Part shown: piece by piece, positions 56,877 through 64,000 of the stretch
Position numbering within the stretch: position 1 is the first letter of the stretch
How the letters are laid out: every line of letters starts with the position of its first letter
Assembly (NCBI GenBank): GCA_964628835.1
Contig: CAZVME010000008.1
Coordinates: forward strand, 1-64,000
Source: JAAGZL01 sp964628835
Lineage (GTDB): Bacteria > Pseudomonadota > Gammaproteobacteria > Chromatiales > Chromatiaceae
DNA: 64,000 nt
Reading direction: 5' to 3'
Notes under the pieces: generated by a model
Told to the model about the DNA's origin: nothing
What the model saw: the letters and a program-made list of their open reading frames with translations, nothing else
Databases searched by the model: none
Position numbers and translations under genes: made by a program

Positions 56877-59126
56877 TCAGATCAGGATATTAAGCAGAGG
56901 AACCGGACGTCCGAAGGCATAGCCCTGTACATAGTCAACTCCAATCTCATCCAGCATCGCAATTGTCTCATCGTTCTCAACAAATTCTGCGATGGTCTTC
57001 ATCCCCATAACCTGCCCAATCTCGTTGATGGATTTCACCATGGCGCGGTCAATTGGATTCTTCACAATATCCTTTACAAACATCCCGTCAATCTTCAGGT
57101 AATCCACCGGCAGGTTTTTCAGGTAGCCAAATGATGAAAGGCCACTGCCAAAATCGTCCAAGGCAAAGCTGCATCCAATACTGCGCAAAGTAGTAATGAA
57201 GTTGGACGCCATTGATAGATTGGCTATTGCAGCAGTTTCAGTGATTTCGAAACAGATTTTTTCTGGATTCATCCCAGTTTCATCAAACTTGTTAATTATA
57301 AAGTCCAAAAAACCATTTTCCGTCAACGACTGGCCGGAGAGGTTGATGGAACACAAACCAATGTTGGATAGAAATGCATGATGCTCCATTAACAGGCAAA
57401 AACTGTTGTTGATCACCCAGCGATCGAGCATGGCAATAAGGTTATAGCGCTCAGCAGCAGGCAGGAATGCCCCCGGTGGAATTATGTTACCATCATCATC
57501 CCGCATCCGAATAAGAAGCTCGTAATGCAGCCGTTTCTCAGACAGATTTACCAAGGGGTTTATGGTCTGAGCAAACAGTAGCAGTTGGTTCTCTTCCAAG
57601 GCTCGATATATGCGGGTAACCCACTCCATTTCACCATGGCGCTGGGCCAAATCTCTGTCTTCACTGGTGTAGATATGGATTCGATTACGTCCAAGATCTT
57701 TGGCCATATAGCATGCTGCATCTGCATTTCTAAACAGTTCGGTGAGGTTATTGTCCTCATTGGTAATAGCAACCAGTCCGATACTAACCCCAATCTTGAA
57801 TAGACGGTCTTCCCATTTAAATTGAAATTGTTTGACTATCTCCTGCAGATTTTCTGCCACCTTATTGGCATTCTCCAGGCTGCAATGTTCCATCAGTATT
57901 CCAAACTCATCCCCACCCAGACGGGCCAGGGTATCGTTTGAGCGCACCTGTTCTGTTAGGTGCTGTGATACCTGACGCAACAGTTCGTCACCTGCAGAGT
58001 GTCCGCAGGTATCATTCACCACCTTGAACTGATCCAGATCCATAAAACAGATGGCATGATGCTGTCTGCGACTGCTTCTACTGTCGATGAGTTTTTGCAC
58101 CCGCGCCTCAAATTCGCGCCGATTGACCAACCCGGTCAGTGAGTCATGGCTGGCCTCATAAGATAACTGTTCGGTAAGTTGGTGCGCCTCAGTGATATCT
58201 TCAACTGTGCATAGATAGTAGGTGATTGTCCCCTTGGAGTCCTTAATGGGCGAGATGACTATGTACGCCCAGTAACGTTCTCCATTCTTCTTCTTGTTAC
58301 ACACCTCTCCTCGCCACTCGCGCCCATTGCTCAGGGCAGACCGCATCTCCTTTCCATGTTCGATCAGGGTCTCTCTGGACTGAAGGTATTGGGAGGATTT
58401 GCCCATGACCTCCTCCGATGTGTATCCAGTGACCTGAGTGAACTTGGTATTTACATATATGATTCTGTTGTCACTATCCACGATCAGAACCACACTGGCG
58501 CTCTGTTCTACCGTATGGGTCAGAACCTGAAGCTGTTCTTCTGCCTGTTTGCGATGGGTAATGTCACGCCCGATCCCTATCAGCCCCAACAGCTCTCCAT
58601 TTGCACCATGGAAAGGGCTCCTGATGCTATCTATCAACTGCATTCTGTTATCGGGATAGGTTATCCACTCTTCATGTCGATGGCCGGCCCCTTGTGCCAT
58701 GATGGTATGGTCCTGGCTCCTGATCTTTTCCGCCTTGCTCTCATCAAACAGGTCAAAATCGGTCTTGCCAATCAGATCGCCTTCACAGCATCCAACATAA
58801 TCACAATATGCCAGGTTACAACCGAGATATTTACTGTCCTTATCCTTGAAGAAAATAAGATCTGGGATCGAGTCTATCAATGACCTCAGCATGGCACGGT
58901 CTCGCGCTAGCTCGGACTCGGAACTGGCCTTTAGACCCTCATAGAGACTTTGCATCTCTTTAGTTGAAATGCTTAGAGAGCGTTCGCTGGTATAGCGATC
59001 CTTATCCGACTCCTGGTATGTGTGATCAACCAGCTCCAGAAGCATCTCCAACTGCTCATTGTCAGGATCATTGCTACCCGACGGTATTCCAGCTTTTTTG
59101 AGTTGCCTGGTTAAAAGCCTATGCAT
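56877..59126 (-). CDS. PAS-PAS-GGDEF-EAL cyclic di-GMP protein
   Basis: The 749-residue cytoplasmic protein has a charged N-terminal helix and PAS domains at about 75-195 and 200-320. A GGDEF domain has the intact GGDEF at 404-408 and an inhibitory RxxD site at 395-398. The EAL domain has ELL at 536-538 in place of EAL, with DDFGSG at 657 and the EFVEN segment near 714. Both cyclase and phosphodiesterase motifs look intact. No membrane helix is seen. Which activity dominates cannot be told. Confidence 0.9.
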   Translation of the reverse strand: MHRLLTRQLKKAGIPSGSNDPDNEQLEMLLELVDHTYQESDKDRYTSERSLSISTKEMQSLYEGLKASSESELARDRAMLRSLIDSIPDLIFFKDKDSKYLGCNLAYCDYVGCCEGDLIGKTDFDLFDESKAEKIRSQDHTIMAQGAGHRHEEWITYPDNRMQLIDSIRSPFHGANGELLGLIGIGRDITHRKQAEEQLQVLTHTVEQSASVVLIVDSDNRIIYVNTKFTQVTGYTSEEVMGKSSQYLQSRETLIEHGKEMRSALSNGREWRGEVCNKKKNGERYWAYIVISPIKDSKGTITYYLCTVEDITEAHQLTEQLSYEASHDSLTGLVNRREFEARVQKLIDSRSSRRQHHAICFMDLDQFKVVNDTCGHSAGDELLRQVSQHLTEQVRSNDTLARLGGDEFGILMEHCSLENANKVAENLQEIVKQFQFKWEDRLFKIGVSIGLVAITNEDNNLTELFRNADAACYMAKDLGRNRIHIYTSEDRDLAQRHGEMEWVTRIYRALEENQLLLFAQTINPLVNLSEKRLHYELLIRMRDDDGNIIPPGAFLPAAERYNLIAMLDRWVINNSFCLLMEHHAFLSNIGLCSINLSGQSLTENGFLDFIINKFDETGMNPEKICFEITETAAIANLSMASNFITTLRSIGCSFALDDFGSGLSSFGYLKNLPVDYLKIDGMFVKDIVKNPIDRAMVKSINEIGQVMGMKTIAEFVENDETIAMLDEIGVDYVQGYAFGRPVPLLNILI

Positions 59127-59446
59127 GACCCAGTTTATTCCAAGTTAACCTGAAGAACGGTGTAGCGACCAGACTTGCCAATTTCTAAAGGAATTATTTT
59201 CCTGCAGAGCCAAAAGGAGATATCTATCACAAATAACCGATTGCTAATAACACTTATGCCTGTATGGGTTTCCTTGTTGTTTGGTAATTTTCTAGGGGCA
59301 AAGTGCGAACGCTCAGGTCTACAACGGGAATTTACACCGGTGTTAATACCAGACGGATATTCAGTTACTTGCTGAAAAAACGGCATATAAAAAACCACAA
59401 TTGATCCCTCAAGCTGTGATTATCATTTTCCACATATCTCATTCAT
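59127..59446. other. Gap between GGDEF-EAL and L,D-transpeptidase genes
   Basis: These 320 bases contain no convincing gene. A plus-strand frame has a hydrophobic start but no start codon at its ribosome-like AAGGAG. A weak A/T-flanked hairpin lies near 59398-59420. Confidence 0.45.
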
Positions 59447-59932
59447 TCACACAATGTCTATTATAGTAGCTGTATCCACATGTGGATAAAGATCCAGCAG
59501 ATCACGATTGCGCATGCGAATACAGCCATGGGAGAGCGGTACACCCATGGGTTCTGAATCTGGAGCGCCATGGATGTAGATAAATCGACGCAGGGTATCG
59601 TTTCGCCCACCTCGGTTCCGACCAGGTTCCAACCCGGTCAACCAGAGAATACGGGTCAGTATCCAGTCGCGCTGAGGGAATTTTTGGCCCAATTCCGCGG
59701 TGAATATCTCGCCGGTGGGGCGCCGCCCCACGAATACGCTGTTTTCCGGCTCTCCATCACCGATCATAATGCGAATGCGGTGCAAACCACGGGGGGTACA
59801 ACCGCTATCCATCTGTTCGCCCGGACCATCTCTGGAGGTGGAAACACTATATGACTCTGCCAGTTCCAGCCCCTGGTACAGAAACAGCTTCTGTCTGGCC
59901 AAATCAATTTTAATTTTTTTTTGTTGATTCAT
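59447..59932 (-). CDS. L,D-transpeptidase (YkuD domain)
   Basis: The 161-residue protein is nearly a bare YkuD domain. Its active site is His121 (YIHGAPD), His135 and Cys137 in SHGCIRMRNRD. L,D-transpeptidases cross-link peptidoglycan or attach proteins to it, but this one has no signal peptide or membrane anchor. It may be a cytoplasmic L,D-carboxypeptidase-like enzyme acting on recycled muropeptides, or its export signal may be lost. Its ATG overlaps the SBP stop by four bases. Confidence 0.87.
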   Translation of the reverse strand: MNQQKKIKIDLARQKLFLYQGLELAESYSVSTSRDGPGEQMDSGCTPRGLHRIRIMIGDGEPENSVFVGRRPTGEIFTAELGQKFPQRDWILTRILWLTGLEPGRNRGGRNDTLRRFIYIHGAPDSEPMGVPLSHGCIRMRNRDLLDLYPHVDTATIIDIV

Positions 59933-61428
59933 GGTCTATTCGTTTGCACCTGGACCAGGCCATCATAGTTGCCATCGGCCGCCAGAATATACCCGGCAAT
60001 ATAATCACGACTGACAAATACATGGTCTTCATACCATAACGGGATGTACGGAAGCTCCACCAACAACTGTTGTTGCAGGCGTTGATAATGCCGCGCCTTC
60101 ATTGCAAAATCCAGGGAGAGCTCTGCCTGATCTATTATGGAGTCTACAACCTTGCTGGAGAATAGCCCCCGGTTCGCACCATTTGGCGGTATAGAGTCGC
60201 TGTGGAACACATAACGAAAGATATCCGGCGTTTTAATTCCCACCCAGGCCAGACTGTATAACTGAAAACGTCCACTCTTTACGTCGCTATAGAATGTACC
60301 CCAGTCGTGGCTATTCACCTGCAACTCTACCCCGACCTGGGACAATTGGTTCTGTATCAGGGTTGCAAGTCTCACTCTAAACGGATCGGTTGAGGTCTTG
60401 TACACCAGCCGCAGTGGCGACTCCTTAGCGTACCCGGCCTGCTGTAACAGCTCTCTGGCCCGCTGTTGATCAAACAGGTATGGCTTTAGTCCCTTAGCAC
60501 CTGCCCAGTGGTTGGGAGGTAGCAGGGCCTGCGCAGGCTTAGCCCCATCTTTCAGGAAATATTTAATTATCGCCGCACGATCTATCGCATGAGCTATAGC
60601 CAGGCGTATGTTGTGCTGCCCGGTCAGGCTGTCCTCCATATTAAAACCGAGATATGAGAAGTTGTTCCCGGACCGCTGTTGGATGGTCACCTCTGTTTTG
60701 CCCTCAAGGTAGGCCAGTAATTCCGGTGGTAGATCATTCTGCAGCATATCTATCTCACCACGTAACAGCTTCAGGATGCGCACACTGGGATCTGCCACCG
60801 GGAGAAATTCAAACAGACGCCGGTCCTGGACTCTGGTGAGCCGTAGTACCCCATCTTGCGGCCAGCCGTTAAAACGAAACGGACCACTCCCTACCGGTGT
60901 GGTACTGAATGGGTGGCCCTGCTCAATCAGACCTGCTGGCAGCACACCGATACTCAGGTATCCGGGGAACAGGCTGTCAGGGCGCTTCAGGTAAAAATCT
61001 ATCTGGTTGTCACCCCCTATGGTTATGCGCTGGATGACCTCTATGGTGGAGCGATGAGGCGAGCCGGTGGCCGGATCAAGAATCGAGTCAAAGGTTGCCT
61101 TCACATCTCTGGCCACCAACCTCTTGGCATGGTGATAGACGCGTCCCTGATCCAGCAGAGAGAAGCGGTAATGGGTTGGCGTTATCTGCCTCCAACTGGC
61201 AATGGATGGAATCGGCATGCTGGTCTCATCGAACTCCACCAGACGGCGATAGATCAGACGATTGATCCTGGCGGAGACGGCATCGGTGGCAAACCTGGGA
61301 TCCAGGTTGCTGGGCGCGGTAGTCAGCCCCATGCGTATAACACCATCCGTTTCATTGCTGTCGCAGGCGTTCAGAACCAGCGCCAGACAGATCAATATCA
61401 GGATAGACCGGATACGCATCATCACCAT
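59929..61428 (-). CDS. Peptide ABC transporter substrate-binding lipoprotein
   Basis: The 499-residue SBP_bac_5-family protein has a lipoprotein signal with lipobox LNAC (Cys22). It has the family start IRMGLTTAPSNLDPRFATDA near 31, RVYHHAKRLVARDVKATFDS near 95 and a C-terminal PYIPLWYEDHVFVSR. It should bind peptides or similar oligomers. The L,D-transpeptidase overlaps it downstream, and it overlaps the CYTH gene by seven bases. Confidence 0.9.
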   Translation of the reverse strand: MVMMRIRSILILICLALVLNACDSNETDGVIRMGLTTAPSNLDPRFATDAVSARINRLIYRRLVEFDETSMPIPSIASWRQITPTHYRFSLLDQGRVYHHAKRLVARDVKATFDSILDPATGSPHRSTIEVIQRITIGGDNQIDFYLKRPDSLFPGYLSIGVLPAGLIEQGHPFSTTPVGSGPFRFNGWPQDGVLRLTRVQDRRLFEFLPVADPSVRILKLLRGEIDMLQNDLPPELLAYLEGKTEVTIQQRSGNNFSYLGFNMEDSLTGQHNIRLAIAHAIDRAAIIKYFLKDGAKPAQALLPPNHWAGAKGLKPYLFDQQRARELLQQAGYAKESPLRLVYKTSTDPFRVRLATLIQNQLSQVGVELQVNSHDWGTFYSDVKSGRFQLYSLAWVGIKTPDIFRYVFHSDSIPPNGANRGLFSSKVVDSIIDQAELSLDFAMKARHYQRLQQQLLVELPYIPLWYEDHVFVSRDYIAGYILAADGNYDGLVQVQTNRP

Positions 61429-61889
61429 GCAGAGTATGGGTGATCAATCAGATTGGAGTTCTGATATCTATGGTCATGGGACACCTCAGCACCCGCCCAC
61501 TGCGGCATCTGGAACTGCTCGGCCTCTGATTCCAGTTCCACCTCAGCCACCTGGAGACCACGGTTCTCTCCCTGAAAGATATCCAGGTCCCACACATGAT
61601 TTCCACATTGCACCCGATAACGGGTTTTTTCAATTACAGCTCCGGACTGGCGCAACAGCAGCATGGCCTCAGCATCGACAACCGGAATCCCATACTCAAA
61701 CTCGGCCCTGCTGATGCCAACGGTTGTGCTCTTGATGGTGAGAAATGCCTGGTCACCGGCAATCCTTACCCTTACCGTGGCATTTCTCCTGGTGGAAAGG
61801 TAGGCCTGTTTCAGCACGGAACTGGTGATTATATGTTCATGCCAGAGATCATTTTTCACCAGGAATTTACGCTCAATCTCTGTGGCCAT
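61422..61889 (-). CDS. CYTH-domain protein (triphosphate tunnel metalloenzyme)
   Basis: The 155-residue protein has the ExExK motif at the N-terminus (Glu4, Glu6, Lys8 in TEIERKFLV), plus RVRIAG and the acidic-basic strand pattern of the tunnel fold. The family includes inorganic triphosphatases and adenylate-cyclase-like enzymes; length fits the short bacterial TTM group. It follows rlmD by 11 bases and overlaps the SBP gene. Confidence 0.88.
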   Translation of the reverse strand: MATEIERKFLVKNDLWHEHIITSSVLKQAYLSTRRNATVRVRIAGDQAFLTIKSTTVGISRAEFEYGIPVVDAEAMLLLRQSGAVIEKTRYRVQCGNHVWDLDIFQGENRGLQVAEVELESEAEQFQMPQWAGAEVSHDHRYQNSNLIDHPYSAW

Positions 61890-61900
61890 ATTTTGCTTCC

Positions 61901-63232
61901 TTATTTTGACTCAAATACCGCTATGGACTCCACGTGGGCGGTGTGGGGAAACATATCCATAACTCCGGCTGCCAGCAGCTTATAGCCGTGACGATTCACC
62001 AGCTCTCCGGCATCTCTGGCCAGGGTCCCCGGGTAACAGGATATATAGACAATGCGTTTAACTCCAAGTTTTGGCAGGTGTTCCAATACCTCCAAGGCAC
62101 CGGAACGTGGAGGGTCGAGAAGTGCCTTGTCAAACTTTGCAGAGAGCCATGGTTCATGCTCCAGGGAGTCATACAGGTTAGTGGTATAGTAGCTGACGTT
62201 CTCCAACCCATTGCGGCTGACATTCTCCCTGGCCCTCTCTACCAGCGCCCGGTCACCCTCAACTCCCACCACCGATTCAGCTCTTCTGGCCAGTGGCATG
62301 GTGAAGTTACCGATTCCACAAAACAGATCCAGGACCCGATCAGCCTCATCCAGCTCCAGCAGCTCTATCGCCCGCGCCACCATGAGACGGTTCAGCTCTG
62401 TATTCACCTGGGTAAAATCGTTGGGTAAAAAGCGTACATCTATAGCGAAATCAGGTAGTGCATAATTCAGGCTTACGGGTTTACCAGTGAGCGGACGCAC
62501 ACTGTCTGGCCCCGCCTCTTGAAGATAGATGTTCATTCCATGTTCTGCACCAAACTGCTCCAGGGCCTGGGAGTCCTCCGGGTTGGGAGGCTCAAGCACC
62601 CGGAATACCAGCACGCAGCTGTCATCTCCCATGGATACTTCAATCTGTGGTACCCGATCGCGGATGGAGAGTCCCCCGATCAGGTCACTCAGTGGCATCA
62701 GCAACTGACCCACCTTGGGGTATAACACTTCACAGCTCTCGATCTCAGCGAGAAAACTTGATCCACGCTCCCGGAAACCAACCAGCACCCTGCCCTTTTT
62801 TGGTACGTACTTAACTCCCAACCTGGCCTTGCGCCTGTAACCCCATGGGCTTGGTGCCGTAAGTGGCGAGAATATCTCTAGCGGTTCCACCTTACCAATA
62901 TGTTCCAGTGCATCCAGCAGGCTCTGATGTTTCACCCCGATCTGTGCCTCTGATTTCAGATGTTGCAGACTGCATCCACCACAGATATCGAAGTGCCGGC
63001 ATTTGGGTTCTGTTCGATCCGGTGATGCAATGATCACCTCGGACACCACACCCTCATCATATTTCTTTCGCTTGCTGGTGTAGGTAAACATCACCTCTTC
63101 ATCCGTGAGGCCGCCATGGATAAAAATCGCCTTGCCGTCGAGATGGGTAACCCCCCGTCCATCATGGCTCATGGACTCTATGGTTGCCTTGACCGGCTCG
63201 GTTGGTAACCTCTTTTTTCTTGAACGACCCAT
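61901..63232 (-). CDS. rlmD: 23S rRNA (uracil-1939-C5) methyltransferase RlmD
   Basis: RlmD methylates U1939 of 23S rRNA with SAM. The 443-residue protein has an N-terminal TRAM domain, the iron-sulfur cysteines Cys78, Cys84 and Cys87 in CRHFDICGGCSLQH, and the SAM site LDLFCGIGNFTMPLA near residue 304. The DPPRSGA motif is near 372, and the catalytic Cys is in YISCYPGTLARD near 397. Its neighbour cysM is a common one in gammaproteobacteria. Confidence 0.95.
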   Translation of the reverse strand: MGRSRKKRLPTEPVKATIESMSHDGRGVTHLDGKAIFIHGGLTDEEVMFTYTSKRKKYDEGVVSEVIIASPDRTEPKCRHFDICGGCSLQHLKSEAQIGVKHQSLLDALEHIGKVEPLEIFSPLTAPSPWGYRRKARLGVKYVPKKGRVLVGFRERGSSFLAEIESCEVLYPKVGQLLMPLSDLIGGLSIRDRVPQIEVSMGDDSCVLVFRVLEPPNPEDSQALEQFGAEHGMNIYLQEAGPDSVRPLTGKPVSLNYALPDFAIDVRFLPNDFTQVNTELNRLMVARAIELLELDEADRVLDLFCGIGNFTMPLARRAESVVGVEGDRALVERARENVSRNGLENVSYYTTNLYDSLEHEPWLSAKFDKALLDPPRSGALEVLEHLPKLGVKRIVYISCYPGTLARDAGELVNRHGYKLLAAGVMDMFPHTAHVESIAVFESK

Positions 63233-63411
63233 AATCTATTTCCGGATTGATCCAGTAATCACAGGAAGACCCCAACTAATCCGCCAGAGGCTGATTACGG
63301 ACTCAATGACACTGGATTGATATTCAATGGTGATTAAAACTTGTGGGTTAGCAGGGTTTAATATTCTACTGTTGGTTGCAGTCAGTAATACAGAATAAAT
63401 TAGCAACACCC

Positions 63412-64000
63412 CTAGTCGTCTGGAAAGACACCGGTCGAGAGATATCTGTCGCCGCGATCACATACAATAACCACAATTACGGCATTTCTGAGTTCGCCTG
63501 CGAGATCCAGGGCGGCAGCAACTGCCCCACCCGAAGATATTCCTGCAAGGATACCTTCTCTAGCCGCCAGTTCCCTGGTGGTGTTTTCTGCGGCATCCTG
63601 GCTTACATCAATCACCCGATCCACTCTTGTTGAGTCGAATATCTTTGGCATATACTCCTGCGACCAGCGTCTAATCCCCGGTATGCTGGAGCCATCCGTG
63701 GGTTGGACTCCAACGATCTCTATCTCCGGGTTTTTGCCTTTAAGATAGGTGGATACACCCATAATGGTTCCGGTTGTACCCATGGAGCTGACAAAGTGGG
63801 TGATTTCGCCGTTGGTCTGTTCCCAGATCTCAGGACCGGTGCCTTGAATGTGGGCCTGAGGGTTATCCTGATTGGAGAATTGATCCAGTATCCGGCCCTC
63901 GCTTGCAGCCTCCAGTTCCCTGGTCTTATCAATCGCCGCCTCCATGCTCCCCTCTGCCGGGGTTAGGATGATCTCGGCGCCATAGGCCTTCATCATGGCA
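63412..64000 (-). CDS. cysM: Cysteine synthase B, C-terminal part (cut by window end)
   Basis: Only the last 195 or so codons are in the window; the gene continues past 64000. AYGAEIILTPAEGSMEAAID, SSMGTTGTIMGVS and VQPTDGSSIPGIRRW, then SSGGAVAAAL, are CysM features (O-acetylserine plus sulfide or thiosulfate). The PLP lysine lies outside the window. It is followed by rlmD after a 179-base gap. Confidence 0.93.
   Translation of the reverse strand, partial: AMMKAYGAEIILTPAEGSMEAAIDKTRELEAASEGRILDQFSNQDNPQAHIQGTGPEIWEQTNGEITHFVSSMGTTGTIMGVSTYLKGKNPEIEIVGVQPTDGSSIPGIRRWSQEYMPKIFDSTRVDRVIDVSQDAAENTTRELAAREGILAGISSGGAVAAALDLAGELRNAVIVVIVCDRGDRYLSTGVFPDD

Noticed and set aside
59175..59375. Plus-strand frame with hydrophobic start in the gap before the L,D-transpeptidase
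   Set aside because: Its ribosome-like AAGGAG has no start codon at a usable distance and the protein ends after a short unstructured tail; not enough support.

Overview
The window reads as a contiguous chromosomal segment of a free-living-type gammaproteobacterium. Gene order is the main evidence: sdhCDAB-sdhE-ygfX, nadB, rpoE-rseABC-mucD, lepA-lepB-rnc-era-recO-pdxJ, and plsX-fabH-fabG-acpP-fabF-pabC-mltG-tmk-holB-pilZ-tatD are classic gammaproteobacterial blocks. Many multihaem cytochromes, a sodium-pumping oxaloacetate decarboxylase and c-haem sensors would suit a respiratory, possibly sulfur-oxidising, Chromatiales-like lineage. That placement is inference, because no rRNA or taxon marker is present. 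No tRNA, rRNA or CRISPR array was seen.

Left part (0-20 kb): recJ and darP, then the succinate dehydrogenase operon with its flavinylation factor SdhE and a YgfX-like protein, convergent with nadB. The envelope-stress operon follows: sigma-E, its anti-sigma factor, RseB, RseC and the MucD protease, with two sigma-E-like promoters readable upstream of rpoE and of mucD. Next is the translation, secretion and RNA-processing block lepA to pdxJ, ending with a methylthioinosine phosphorylase. A strong terminator separates the sigma-E operon from lepA.

Middle left (20-30 kb) is accessory DNA: putP, an IS3-like remnant, a class II glutamine amidotransferase and a possible gene remnant. It also holds a striking set made of a secreted DUF3365 c-haem protein divergent from a response regulator and a histidine kinase. 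The kinase has its own periplasmic CxxCH site. A class V aminotransferase, an unrecognised basic protein, an extensin-like secreted protein and a DMT transporter follow.

Middle right (30-44 kb, mostly minus strand): the DNA-replication and fatty-acid block from tatD to yceD. It lacks fabD between fabH and fabG. The oadGAB sodium pump sits between yceD and the Maf gene yceF, which are neighbours in other gammaproteobacteria.

Right part (44-64 kb): an EF-G paralogue whose 3' end is repeated 3.5 kb downstream as a decayed fragment. Between the two copies lies a three-gene electron-transfer cassette (octahaem cytochrome c, membrane trihaem cytochrome c, cytochrome b). After it come a small accessory cluster (GFA protein, nitrilase, secreted protein), hpt-nagZ, a lone FliL-like gene, and a peptide-type ABC importer split into permeases and binding protein around a GGDEF-EAL protein and an L,D-transpeptidase. 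The window ends with a CYTH protein, rlmD and a truncated cysM.
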